Assembly: GCA_012845835.1 (NCBI GenBank)
Contig: JABAKD010000016.1
Span: 8,756,121 to 8,820,120 of the forward strand
Length of the DNA: 64,000 bases
Source: Undaria pinnatifida
Taxonomy: Eukaryota; Sar; Phaeophyceae; Laminariales; Alariaceae
Reading direction: 5' to 3'
The notes beneath the pieces were generated by a model. That model saw nothing but the letters and a program-made list of their open reading frames with translations, did not search any database and had not been told where the DNA came from. Shown one piece after another: positions 44,400 through 55,867 of the stretch. The first letter of the stretch is position 1. Each line of letters starts with the position of its first letter. The position numbers and the translations under genes are program-made.

Positions 44400-46300
44400 T
44401 GCTTTGGTTATTTGTTGTGGTGAAATAAAACGGAACCCCTTCGCGTACCAGTATGATACTGCCTCCGTTACACATGTACCTGGCACGAAGAATAATCAGT
44501 GAGAGCTTAAGAATGGGGGTCGGTGTCGGGTATGTGTCTTTGAGTACACGAGAACGAAGGCTTAGCATCAACATCAACCACAACAACGACGACGAAATCA
44601 AAATCAACGCGACAACACCAACTGCAACGATTTCAAAAACCTACGACGTACATGATACGCAAAAGACCTGACTCACAGCTTTTGCAACCGCAACACATCA
44701 TCAACAAAATGGCACAACACAACAGCAGTTTGAACAAAAAAAAGGTGTGACTCACGTTGTTGGCCTCGAGACGACGGTCCCACACATCCTTCCGCCTCTG
44801 TGCCTTCGTGCCGAGCTTGGGTGGCGACGATGACGACATCCAGTAGTACCCCTGACTCGTATCGCGTACGCACTCCTATTATTAGTACGTATTCACTTCG
44901 TGGTCACGTCTGCTTGCTGCTCGCGAATCGTGTGTACCCTCCCGTGTATCGTCAGTACGACAAGAGCGACCGGGTCCGATAGTAGACTAGATATATACTG
45001 GTGTCAGGTATACAGAAAACAGCAAAAAAAGCGCAAGGGAGTAACAGCAGCAGTAAGTGGTACGTGTTGCACAAAGTCAGTACCGGAGAACTTCTGGTGC
45101 GCCTGGTATGTACGAAGTAGAGTATCTATTTATGGATTCCGCGCAGGCGGCTCACTGACACAGCAGAGTACAACGTTGTCAGGCCTCCCACACTGACTGA
45201 TGCCGGTACGATATAATTGACCGGTGCGATATAGATTGTACCGGTAGTGCGTGTGCATAAATTGATTGTGTCGTGGTTGTGTCAGGGTGTGCCAGTCACC
45301 CGACCAAAGACGGATCTCTGTTGCCGTTGCAGATATGATACGCACAGCACAACAGCAGCAGCAGGACGATCATAGGCGGGGGAAGGTCAAGGACAACAAC
45401 AGCAGTTGTGTTCGTTTTACTCGTGGCTCGTGGCTTGTGTGGCTGCTGTGAGGAATCTTCTCGACTCCTTGCTGCTGCAGCGCAAAAAAAGCGTGCACGT
45501 GTATACCCCTGATAAAAGCAAGAGACAAGACAGGACTCTTGCTTGGTACCTGGTACCGCACAGAACGGCGTCAACTATCTCATAATCAGTCAGACGCGAC
45601 CTCGCTGCTTGACGTGTGATCTTTTCTTACGTTTTAACAAAAAAGAATAGCCGGACTGCCCTGGGATCGCCGGTTGATGCTTCGCGAGGGAGAATCCTTC
45701 GGCAGGATCTCTCGCACCAGCAAGTGATGCGTGCAACGGTAAGCGCAGTAAGCTCAAGCACAGCGAGGTAGTCTATTGACCGTCAGCCGGAGAGGCCTTC
45801 AAAGTCGACGCACTGCAGCATGCCCCTGCCCCCGACCACGCCACCACCACAAGTCCTCCCTCAACAACGCGAGAGCATCAAGTATGATTTCATTCTGACG
45901 AAGAAAGAACCCCCCCTCATGACACGGTATGATAGCTTGCTTATTCGCTGTCAAACGTTCGACAGCCCCCGGGCTTCAGCGTATACCTGAGTACCTGAGT
46001 GGAGCGCGCAGCCGTGCTGTCTCCGTCTGCGGTGGTGGCCACAGCAGCAGCAGCAGCAGCAGTAGCGCAGTATCAGAAATGGCTGTTCACTCCTCCTCCT
46101 GCGCTTGATGTTCTTACGTCACGCGGCGCAACTTGTACTGTTGTACTGGCTTTTTCGTAAGACAGGATTGAACAGCGGAAAGATACAGTATTCGGACGCG
46201 AAAAGTCGTCGTCATATTTCATCTGCAGACACACAGCAAGCAAGTCTGAAGTACGTACTCGTACGCCGTTTTTGTTTTTGAAATCATCCCTTTTTTGGTC
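44400..46300. other. Gene-free stretch
   Basis: Only short open frames, CAG/CAA-rich words and several TACCAGGTA-type words. I see no gene or defined element. Confidence 0.45.
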
Positions 46301-46341
46301 TCTCCTCCACAGCTCAACTTCCTGTTACCTGGTACCTGGTA

Positions 46342-46490
46342 CATGTGTGGAGGCATGAATTGCGTCAGCTGTGATATATTCGTGTACCGCCTTTGGTTTG
46401 TGTTTTTCCCCTCGGGGTATTCCTCAGCTCCAGAGTGACTGGAGCCTGTGTCCTATGACCACAGACTTGATTATGCGAGTTAATGTTAAA
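46342..46490 (+). repeat. Dispersed repeat, partner of 55208-55350
   Basis: Shares GGAGGCATGAATTGCGTCAG, CTTTGGTTTGT, TATTCCTCAGCTCCAGAGTG and GATTATGCGAGTTAATG with the inverted sequence at 55208-55350. No ORF is conserved between them. Confidence 0.85.
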
Positions 46491-46779
46491 ACATCAGATT
46501 CTAAACAGAACAGAAGAACATATGTTTTGTCTTCAAAAATATACCAAGTAGACTAGACTAATAATAGTCTACTACGTACTGCTGTAACAGTTGTAGTTTT
46601 TATTTACCTCAGCGAGATCTTCTGGACAAAAGCCGTGATCACCTGGTGTCTTCCCGTCTCCCCCCCCAGTACTTGACTTCATTTTCTTTTTTCGCGCATA
46701 TCATACATGTACTTGTAGCCTCTCCAGCATTCTTCCCACAATTTTCAGCTTTTTTTGATGCTGGTGTTAAGTTTATTTA

Positions 46780-47090
46780 GTGGGGTGTCGTCGTGCTTAA
46801 GTGGGAATGAATTCGGAACCCATTGTGATTTCACGCGCAGGTTCGTGTCCTGCCGTCGACGCCATTTGTTAAGGTTATTATTGGGGTATTATTAATAGTC
46901 CGTTTGACTACTTGCAAAAGGTTAACCCCTTTATTACAGCCCCCGAACCCCTCCCCATCCTAAATCCAAGTAATTTTGTCCCCAAAAACGGGTCTCCAGT
47001 TGCAAAGGGGTTGACCAACAGCGTACCCAAACTAAGCCTCACAACACTGGCTGGTCGATTTTGCATCGAATTTGACCAAAAGTCACGCCT
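46780..47090 (-). repeat. Family S2 copy (inverted), interrupted by a MITE
   Basis: On the plus strand GTCGACGCCATTTGTTAAGG, GGGGTATT, AGTCCGTTTGAC and TTGCAAAAGGTTAA match the complement of 52856-52935. After an 85-bp insertion the match resumes with TACCCAAACTAAGCCT. A T-arm-like GCAGGTTCGTGTCCTGC lies at 46840-46856. Confidence 0.8.
46926..47010. mobile_element. TTAA-site MITE, copy 3 (piggyBac-like)
   Basis: 85 bp with ends CCCCTTTATTAC and, as complement, CCCCTTTGCAAC. Flanked by TTAA on the left and TTGA on the right (one mutation). The S2 copies at 52848 and 53128 have an uninterrupted TTAA at this point. Confidence 0.87.
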
Positions 47091-47689
47091 GTCGCGCTTT
47101 CGGCCTGTCGATTTACTATGCAAATAGACAAAAAAGAGTCCCTTGGGCAAGATTCGAAATTACGACCTCGACCTCAATATAGTTACCGTTCACATAATAT
47201 AATGCAAGCACCACTACTACCTGTGTAGTATGTACCAGGTATATCCTTAATGAGGACACAGACCCCGTAATACGCGGGATCGGAGTATCGCACACAGCTT
47301 GCAAAAATGAGTTTCGACGAATTCTTTGATCTCACAGCTGGGTTGCATTTTAACTTTTGATTATATATATACGTTCGTGCGAACTTTTTCTACCATCGTA
47401 AAAAATGACGCGCGGGAAGCGCGAGAGAGAGCGCGTCACAGCAGTGACTTGAATTCCAGAATTCGTCGAAAATTGGCCGAAAATCGACGAGCATAAAAAA
47501 ACTGAAAGGTTAAATATAATGCAGACCGCTGCTATTCACGGCATTGACGCCAATGTTGGAGAGGTGGGGGGGTGAGCAGCTGCCATACATAGGCGGGATG
47601 GTACTTTTTTTGTCGAGTGCTGAATACGGCAACAAGATTTCTGCACGGTTGAACATGTTTTTACTTTTCGCGGGGAGCCGCGGATATGT

Positions 47690-48005
47690 CCGCGGCTACC
47701 CGCGGCGCTCCACGGACACTGCCGCGGCTATCCACGGCCTGCCACGGCAATCCACGAATATTGCCGCGGATTGCCACGGACATGTCCACGGTCATATCCA
47801 CGACAATATCCGCGGCAATGTCCACGGTAATGTCTACGGTAATGTCTGAGGCCATGTCCACGCCCATGTCCGGTGCAATGTCCGCGGAAATGTCCGCGGC
47901 AATGTCCGCGGTTGTTCGCGGATACATTCGCGGACACCGTGGCAATTTCGACGGCAACCCGCGGAAAATGTCCGCGGACGTGTCCCCGGCAATGTCCGAA
48001 GCGAC
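47690..48005. repeat. 12-bp minisatellite array, TGTCCGCGGCAA orientation
   Basis: Clear 12-bp periodicity (AATGTCCGCGGC and variants) over about 26 units. Frames rich in MSAAMSTVMS are products of the periodicity. Confidence 0.9.
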
Positions 48006-48185
48006 TTACGAGTAGTTTCAGGACAAACACCAAAACGCTCTCCATGTACATGGTCTACACACGTCAACCTTGCACCATCTTTGTGAGACGAAAATGGTAC
48101 CATAACGTGCGGTCTGAACTCATGCATTCTATGCTTTAGTCACTTGCTTTTATTACTACCGTGGATCCGCAAAAAATATATATTT

Positions 48186-48226
48186 CCGTAGGGTTAGGGT
48201 TATCGTTAGGGTTGAATTAGGGCTAG
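48186..48226. repeat. Interstitial TTAGGG-like words
   Basis: GTTAGGGTTA, GTTAGGGTTG and ATTAGGG occur in 40 bp next to the inverted 12-bp array. A weaker set lies at 53609-53630. Short and imperfect. Confidence 0.5.
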
Positions 48227-48640
48227 GATTGCCGCGGACATCGCGGGAGACAACCGCGGACATTGCCGGTGAAATTGCTGCGGACAACCGCGGATATTGC
48301 CGTGGACTTTGCCACGGAAAACCGCGGACAGTTCCGCGGATAACTGTGGATGGATATTGCCGCGGACATTGCCGCGGACATTGCCGCGGGCATCGCCGAG
48401 GACATCACGGGGGGCATTGCCGTAGACATGCCCGCGGACACTGCCGTGGATGATGCCACGGATAGGGCCGTCTGTCACGGACATAGCCGTGGCGTGCCAT
48501 GGACATGGTCGTGAGTGTGGCCGCGGACATTGCCGCGGACATTGCGGTGGACATTCGTGGCAAATAGTGCCGCGGCTAGCCACGGGCACCTCCCCGGACA
48601 TCCACGGATCCGCGGCAGTCCGTGGCTACGGGTCAGCCAC
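48222..48640. repeat. 12-bp minisatellite array, inverted orientation
   Basis: The same unit as 47690-48005 but reverse complemented (GGACATTGCCGC), separated from it by about 216 bp of unrelated sequence. The two arrays form long inverted arms. Confidence 0.9.
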
Positions 48641-48649
48641 CACCCTAGC

Positions 48650-50190
48650 AAACCCGCCGGCCACGCGCCAGCTTTATCACCATGTCCATCATGCTATTGT
48701 ACTGTGGTCGAAGGGTGATTGTCCCTATTTTGAACAAGAAGACCGGCCAACGTGAAGCTTATCGTTGAAAACAACGAGTAGAATACGTGCGTTTTTGTCT
48801 TTATTTTGAGGCGCTCGAACAAGTTCCTGTGACATTCTGTCGGTTTCTCTAATGAATTTCGATTAACGTGACAGGTCTGCCGACACCTCACTCGTTACAG
48901 GTAGCGACGCAGGCATCACCACCACATCAACACCATGGATACGTTACGGCCTGTTCGAGCGGAAGACGCACGCGTCAGGACCAAATGCGCCCTCGCGTGG
49001 GTGTTGGAGACCCTGTAGGTGTCACGTAAGGCGACGGCTCGGCTCTCTCGACCTTCAGTTCGCACAGCAGATATTTATATCATGTAGAACATCAAGCTGT
49101 TCGAGATCAAGGGGTGCTTGAGCGTGGTTGCCCAGTCGTCAATGCCATCAAGGTTTTCGCTCGTTTGCCAGCGCCTCATAAACACCCCCTGCACGATATG
49201 ACAGAGGCTATATGACAGCGGGGCCACAGAAATGTCACAAGCCTCAGTTTTGGCATCGCGAGGGGAAAGGACGTACACACACCTGCTGTTTACGGGACGA
49301 ACGTCGGCGATTTAAAGCACCGGAAGGAGAACGTAATTTTACGTTTCAGGTGGGAGTGCGATCGTACGTATCCGAGACAAAAACAATCGGGGGGGGCTGC
49401 AATTATGGCCCGTCGAGCAAACAATAATGGAACATATCGAGTGCGGGTGATCTAGAAAAGAGTATACCGTTCATAAATATAACCATGTGTTGTGAGACGC
49501 GTGCAGCGTGTGCACCGATTCAATAGGTCTCAAGGCTTCACAATCATTAACAGAATAATTTACACCTCTGGTATTAAATAACGATGGGTGTAGGTCTGAC
49601 ACATTCTGTGGTGAAGGTTCACGCTTGTTTTGCTGGGGCTCTTCATTCAAAGAGGTATAATATCTCGCACCCAAAAACTTATTTTGAGGAGACTGAAAAC
49701 ACATCCCGACGAGAGTCGTCCTACGTTAGGCCCCCCAACATCTCTTGAGTGAAATTGCCGGTTTCGAAACCAGCTCCCGGCCGTATCTCCTGAAATCCGG
49801 TGCCCCTTGCCCCTCCGACGGCCATCGTTCAATAATCCTGCGCAAACAAAAACGAACAGATTGCGTGCACTTTTCAATCGTATACCATGAAAATATTGTT
49901 TTTTTTTTGGGGGGGGGGTTCTCCATGGAGGGCTGCAGGAGGAGCAGTGGGCGATGAAGACACCTTCAGCGCGTTGCCCCCTAAGAGCATTGAGTAGTGC
50001 TGATGTTGAGAGACGAAGCGCTGGTTATTGTGTTGATACCACAGCAGAGAGGAACAATAAGTAGCGGCGGGCACCCTGGACGACCTTTTTAGGATGTCGC
50101 CCGATGTTTCCATCAATCCCAGGAGGATCATCTAGAACGAATATTATGCGCGTAGATCTGAATACCACCTGCGCGTAGTCGGCTCTACTC
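48650..50190. other. Gene-free stretch
   Basis: A 27-codon frame from a good-context ATG at 48935 and a 67-codon minus-strand frame (49075-49278) have no recognisable motif. No element could be delimited. Confidence 0.4.
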
Positions 50191-50194
50191 CATG

Positions 50195-50500
50195 GCATTA
50201 GCGGCGAAGAACATGTTGAACAACAACGACCGGCGATAGCACGCAACCCTGCCGAAGCCCTGCGTGACGTCAAACCATCATGAGTGCTCACTGTCGTCCG
50301 TACGCACGCGAGCCCGCATGCCGCCGTGGGCCTGGCGGATGACTGCAAGCATCTAGGCTGGTGCACCGAAGCGTGCGAGCACTTCCCACATTCGGTTGAT
50401 ACAGGCATACATACCCTTTCTGCAGGTCGATGAAGCACATGTACAAGGCGATTTTCCCTTCTCGTCCGAGTTCTTGCAGTCGGCGCACGACGAACAGCAT
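50195..50500 (-). pseudogene. Reverse-transcriptase fragment (non-LTR)
   Basis: The minus strand reads [20 protein letters not shown] and MCFIDLQKGY, the RT region preceding the first catalytic Asp. Frame-shifted remnants (LARFGAP-like, LLFNMFF-like) follow. It aligns with the RT of the element at 55.9-59.7 kb and is truncated at both ends. Confidence 0.75.
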
Positions 50501-50619
50501 ATTTATGTTGTTGTTGTCTCACATATTACCTCTTGTAAAAAATCTAGAGTCCGTGTTCACACAAAGGTGCTGGAGCCATAATAATAGGAAGATCCGAAAG
50601 ACCACAACAATAATGAAAT

Positions 50620-51838
50620 CAAAATTCGATCGGGAATACTATAAGCTTCCCCAAGGGCGCACAAAAAAGACAAATCCGACACCACACGCCCAAAGCTTTA
50701 TTTTGGACCTTTCAGGGAGGGGGGGAAGATACGAGCCCTCCCCCTCGCCCCCCAAACGTCAGCCAATTTCATATATAAAACAATTATTTACTAAACTCGA
50801 TATGATTGAGGGGGCACAGTTTAGGGGGGGGGGTACTGCGATCCACGTAGCCCCCGAGGTTGACGCGATCACGGACTGCGACGCCCTGCGTACCGCAGAA
50901 GAGACAGATAAAGAGAGAGAGAGTGGTGACGATGAGGACAGTCTCCGTGTGGGGGGAAGCTCTCTTATCGACCCCTTCGATAAGACGGCTTGGCTAGAAC
51001 GCGTCTGCGAAAAGCGAGCGGATGGCTCGGAGTTTTTTTGCTGCTGCAAGCACAACTTCGGCGACCGTTTAGGAATGGACGAGGGCAAGGCCAAGACGTG
51101 GGTTGTAGAACCCAATACCGGGAAAGCTACACCTCAGAAATTCCACATGTATGTCCTCTCGTGCCCAAGTGGGATTCGCAAAAAAATATTGTTGCTTTAG
51201 GCCCGAAAGCGGTAGAGCACGGCATCTACACCATGCACCAACGTACCCAGGGCTGGTGCTGATTTGCAACCTTGTATAGAGTGGATGTGGAAGTACTCCA
51301 TGCCCCACCGCACGTAGACGGGAGATATGCCACTTCGTTGGCTCTGAGCAAAACAAATCTCAAGACTGCTGTGAGATTCAAAGACAGCTTTTTGACGTTG
51401 GCGAGGCAGAAAAAGCGGCGGTAGCGAAATAGTAAGGGTGTCAGAGCCCCCGTAGCACTTCGAAAGGTCTCACAACAGAAGAGTAAGGGTGTCAGAGCCT
51501 CTGCAGCACGCCGTAAGGTCCCACAGCAGAAGGGGGGGTCAGGCGAGTCAGACGAGTCACACTCAGACGAGTCAGAGGAGGAGGGGGACTCGGTTGATGA
51601 GGAGCACTCAGAGGAGGAGGGAGGCTCAGTTGAGGAGGAGGGCTCCGAGTGCGGGGACGAGGAGGAGGAGGAGGAGGGGAACGAAGGGGGGGAGAAGGAG
51701 GAAGAGGAGGAGAAGGAGGAGGAGGAGGAGGAGGAGGAGGAGGAGGAGGGGGAGGGGGAGGGGGGGGGAGGGAAGAAGCAGGACATCAGCTGGAGAGGGC
51801 GTCCCCGCACGAAGAAGAGGCACTTCAAACTTGTTTGA
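50620..51838 (+). pseudogene. Broken unknown ORF with acidic tail
   Basis: Family not recognised. The first open frame ends at 51198 (contains KRADGSEFFCCCKHNFGDRL and KFHMYVLSC). A shift near 51165 moves the plausible reading to another frame (PKWDSQKNIVALGPKAVEHG), which then has stops at 51258 and 51422 but otherwise continues through VDVEVLHAPPHVDGRYATSL and a duplicated SKGVRA-VALRKV/ARRKV-QQK segment. A Glu-rich tail follows and it ends at TGA 51836. The natural-looking composition on both sides of each break suggests a decayed gene, possibly from a transposon. A chance frame cannot be excluded for the Glu tract. Confidence 0.4.
51640..51775. repeat. GAG/GGA-rich tract
   Basis: (GAG)n with G runs; encodes the poly-Glu tail of the broken ORF on the plus strand. 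Confidence 0.85.
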
Positions 51839-52689
51839 TGGAGGGGGTTGAGAAAAAAGGGTATACGTACAACGGCTAATATATACGGGCGGTCAAAGGC
51901 GTGTTACACGTGTGGCGAAGGTGATGCTTATGGTCCGAACGTTCTTCACAATGCCACCGCCGTAGGCTCATCGCGAGCCCCTCCGGTATTACCGCTTTTG
52001 CGCAAGCTTGGATTGTTGATGATATCATCTTTCGAGGTGCATCCTTGTCGTTGTGTCTTGCTGTGTCGTTCGTTTTGCTATTTCGCCCAAGGTTGTCGTA
52101 GACTCGTCGCAGAATCATTGAGAAGCAAGCAAGAAGCAAGCGATTGAGAAACAAGATCTTCGTTGTTGGTTTTGAGGCAACTTGGGGGGGAGTTGTCTCC
52201 AACCATCATAATTCGCCAGCGCATCATAGATTATTACTTCTATTATTATAGTCTAGTCCATATATCAACCAAACATATCTGTTGTTATGTGTACTCTCTA
52301 CCTATCCATTATTGGTGTGTAGAAAGTCTACGTGTAGTAAACGCAAGCACGCAAGCCTTTGGCATCGAGACCAAAACTGAGAGAGGACAAGCCAAGAAAT
52401 GCCCAGGAAAAAATACAACCACTTTTTCTTCGGTCCTCCCGGGGGGGGGGGGTAGTGTGGTGAGCGGGATAACTTTCCTTGCGCACCCTTGGCTTTCCCA
52501 CCTAAAACACATCGAGACCAAGAAGGCGCACAGGTGAAATGCGTCAATGTGCAAACTGAACTAGCATGGCCGTGGGTATCCATAGTACAGGATAGAGTCC
52601 CCCCGTTCTCACACAACTAGCCAAAACTCGCGGCTACGTACTGACTACAACGAACGGTTGCTGTCTACATGTATGCAGTATTTATCTAT

Positions 52690-52825
52690 CCACTGCTGTT
52701 GATCGCGCCGAACGGGAAAACCACACTGTTCCTCGGGGAGGGGTCCCCCACGTTCGCAGTGGCTGCTGCTGAATAAGGCGGGACGCGACGCGATTTTCAA
52801 CAGTATACGTTTTGCCCGCATGGGC
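52690..52825 (-). pseudogene. Second reverse-transcriptase scrap
   Basis: The minus strand reads ILLKIASRPALFSSSHCERG then PLPEEQCGF. This resembles [10 protein letters not shown] and ILPEEQCGF in the larger RT at 57.9 kb. Too short to assign a family. Confidence 0.6.
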
Positions 52826-52847
52826 AACACTGGGGGGACAACAGTGT

Positions 52848-53030
52848 AATAAGGCTTAGTTTGGGTAAGCTATCGGTTAACCTTTTGCAAGTGGTCAAAC
52901 GGACTAGTACCCCACTAATACCTTAACAAATGGCGTCGTCGACAGACCATGGGTTTTTTGGGTCGTGGGTTCAAGCCCCACATCCACCAAAATAAACTTT
53001 TTCAGACTTCCCCGATGTCGAACTTGAAAA
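52848..53030 (+). repeat. Family S2 copy with intact TTAA site
   Basis: Contains CGGTTAACCTTTTGCAAGTG (the pre-insertion form of the 46926-47010 site), GGTCAAACGGACTAG and the T-arm-like GTGGGTTCAAGCCCCAC. Confidence 0.78.
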
Positions 53031-53127
53031 ATACTCTCCCCGGTATGCCCAGGAAATGAAACGACTTGGATATAGACAGGTCCGTCGTATGTCCGGCCGA
53101 CCTGCTATCCCGCCGTTTCAGGGGGGG

Positions 53128-53213
53128 AGAGTGTTATAAGGCTTAGTTTGGGTAAGCTATCGGTTAACCTTTTGCAAGTGGTCAAACGGACTAGTACCCC
53201 ACTAATACCTTAA
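53128..53213 (+). repeat. Partial S2 copy, direct repeat of 52848-52926
   Basis: About 79 bp near-identical to 52848-52926 (ATAAGGCTTAGTTTGGGTAA to CTAATACCTTAACA), about 288 bp downstream. Almost no divergence, so a recent duplication or insertion. Confidence 0.9.
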
Positions 53214-53987
53214 CACAAGTAGTAGTAGTAAGTGATATTCCCCTGTTACAGTTGTAAAAATCGTTGCAATCAAGAGTGGTCATTCCTATGTTGAAGAACC
53301 TTGCAGGATTTCTTTGGTCGACTTTTTCCATTGATGGGGGCGCATCACCGATTTTTCAAAAACACGGACTACTGCTGTACGCTGTGAAAGCAGAGTACTA
53401 GTAGTTAATTATGTGTAATATACGGGACCGGCCGGCAATATTCACGGGAGAGTACCAGTCATCAACCGGTCGGTGCAGGACCGATGCACCGCCGTCAGTA
53501 GTCAGTAGAGCTTATACCACTTATTCGAGAAAACGGTTGACGCATACCTTGTGTGTACGAGTCGAAGCGGGTTTCACCCTAAAAAATTGGTTGGTTGCGT
53601 TTCATTGTGGGTTAGGGATAGGGTTAGTGTCATTTTAGGGCATAGTCTAAATAGTTCAAATGAGTATTTCAATCATTTTCTCAAATAAGTGGTACGAAGA
53701 CAGAACAGACAGAAGAAGAGAGGTACGTACCGTCCAGCCGGTCGTGAACGGAGCTGCGCGAAGACAGAGTGCGGCGTTACATCATACCAGGTAGGATACG
53801 GCGTATCGCCCGTCACCGGTTACGGTATGAGAAATCACGATGTAAAAAATACAGATCTTGAAAAAAATCCGTTCATCACATCACTTCCTCTTGGGGGGGT
53901 TGTCCTGGGGGGTTCCAAGTTCCTATCGAATCATATAATCATATCATGTGATACCTGCTACCTGTATGTATGGCATACCCAGTACTA

Positions 53988-54145
53988 GGGCATGACATTG
54001 CGTTGTCGAATGCATTACGATGCATTATCTCTGTGTCGTAGCTTGTGACCACAGAGCTGATCTTTCTAGGGTGAAGAATCAGTACGGACACTGGGTGTGC
54101 TGGATGTCGACGAGTAGAAGAACGGTTTAATGTGAAGAACACACA
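53988..54145 (+). repeat. Interspersed family C, uninterrupted copy
   Basis: Reads GACATTGCGTTG, TATCTCTGTGTCGTAG, TGTGACCACAGAG, CGGACACTGGGTGTG, GGATGTCG and TTTAATGTGAAGAACACAC without the MITE found at 42697-42778. Confidence 0.78.
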
Positions 54146-54149
54146 CACA

Positions 54150-55200
54150 CATGGCAGAATCTGAGCCCCAGCGCAGCTCAGATCAATGCATTAGCGCGAC
54201 CCAAGTGCCGGCGGGCGAGAGGCGGGAGGCTGCAAGTCATTCACTTGGTTGGCTGAGTTCGCGTCGCGGCTGGCAATGACTGCTGTAGCAATGCGCCATT
54301 ACTTCGTACTGGTATCTCGTATGATACCATGATATCGCCGGTAATAATATTTCCCCGACCCGTTCGCTACATGCTGCAAAAGAAAAATCCACTTTTGCCG
54401 ATTGAAGGGTCGTGCGCAGTTAGGCGAGATCTCCCATCATTAGTTACCCCTAGCCCCTAACAAATAACGCATGCGAAATATTCGAAACCCTCTGTTTTTG
54501 GAACACGAGACAGAGAGACACGAGACGTGATGCGGGGATCCAATAGGCATCCATGCTAAGACGCCCCGAGCACACTCCTCCGTGACGAGGGCATTGTATC
54601 GACGACAGAAAGAGGTGCGAGGGATCATGCCGTTGTAATCGTTGGCGTGAGTTGTATATGTGATGGCCAAAGTGGTTCAGTTTTCGTCCATGTTCATGTC
54701 CAACTTGAATTTTCACCTCGCCCGACCTGCTAATGCTTGACATTCACTCTTAGTAGGATGGTCTCTAAGGTATTTGAATGCGGCAAAGATGCCTTTGCCA
54801 CGAGCGACGGCATGTCCCCAATGAGGTACGGCGTATAGTGCGTTCGGCACCTCTGCCGTCTTTCCAGGATGTAGTACTTCTGGCGATGGTCACGCCCGTT
54901 GTGATGTGGCCATTCATCCCGCACACACGGGGTACAAACTTGACTTGCAAGTTATACGTGAAGTCAGGTAGGGATAGGATAGCCGTGTACCTGGTAGGTG
55001 CCAAGGGTCGTACTATACCTCTGGTACTCTTTTTTTGGCGTGTGGTCGTGGTGTTGTTTGTTCCATACCAGCTGCTGCTGCTGCGGCCGCTGCTGCTGGC
55101 TGCTAAAGAGTTGGAGGGGACGCGTGGTGTTGTTGTGCTGCCGTCTTGCTTATGCTTCACATCTCGTGTGCAAGCATCGCACCTGCAGAGGGCAGCATTG
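54150..55200. other. Gene-free stretch
   Basis: Overlapping open frames on both strands (the longest is 146 codons, plus strand 54778-55218) have no recognised motif. No repeats could be delimited. Confidence 0.4.
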
Positions 55201-55207
55201 TTGCTGT

Positions 55208-55350
55208 TCTCACATTAACTCGCATAATCAAGTCCGTGGTCACAGGACAGACTCCAGTCACTCTGGAGCTGAGGAATACCCCACGGAAAAAACACAACAA
55301 ACCAAAGGTGGTACACGCATATACCACAGCTGACGCAATTCATGCCTCCG
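55208..55350 (-). repeat. Dispersed repeat, inverted partner of 46342-46490
   Basis: On the minus strand it repeats the 46.3-kb sequence with about 85-90% identity by eye over 140 bp. Confidence 0.85.
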
Positions 55351-55539
55351 CCCAAAAACATATAAAAAGTGAAATCGGGTTTCAGCCTACGATGTGCTAG
55401 GTCCATACTGGTGCAACGTCTCGCTACTCGCGCCTGAAAAAACCGACTATACCGCTTGACACCCAGGAAAGACTACGTACCACGAATATATTACACGTAC
55501 GAGTACTTATCACTACGCATACGCACGTCAGACTCAAGT

Positions 55540-55720
55540 CAATTGGAAAAAAAAGAAGCAAAGAAAAGAAAAGAAGAGAAGAGGAAAGGAAAGAAAATAA
55601 GAGAAAAGGAAAGAAAAGAAAAGAAAAGAAAGCGAAAAAGGAAAGGGAATAAAAGACAAGACCAGAAAAGGCAAGACAAGAAGAGGAAGCAAAGAAAGGG
55701 AGAGGGAAAAAACGTCATAC
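55540..55720. repeat. Purine-rich AAGA/AAAGG tract
   Basis: Nearly pure A/G on the plus strand for 170 bp. Confidence 0.88.
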
Positions 55721-55867
55721 TAGTAGACCCTAGGAACTAACTAAAGACGGCATTGGGCTCATGGAGGGTATCAAGTGCATCAATGGCACTGGGGGGAGAT
55801 CGCAACCAGGCGAAGAAGTCAGGGCGGCCTTACTATCTTGTGACGGCCATTGGAAGGCCCACAAACT

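Noticed and set aside
46787-46865. A tRNA gene at 46.8 kb (T-arm GCAGGTTCGTGTCCTGC, acceptor-like GGTGTCG/CGACGCC)
   Set aside because: Three extra bases lie between T-stem and acceptor and no D or anticodon stem forms; treated as part of the S2 repeat.
47661-48051. Open frames with MSAAMSTVMS or RGHCRGH repeats
   Set aside because: They follow a 12-bp minisatellite open on both strands; no other sign of coding.
48186-48226. Chromosome end or telomere
   Set aside because: Only a few imperfect TTAGGG words, flanked on both sides by ordinary sequence; at most an interstitial remnant.
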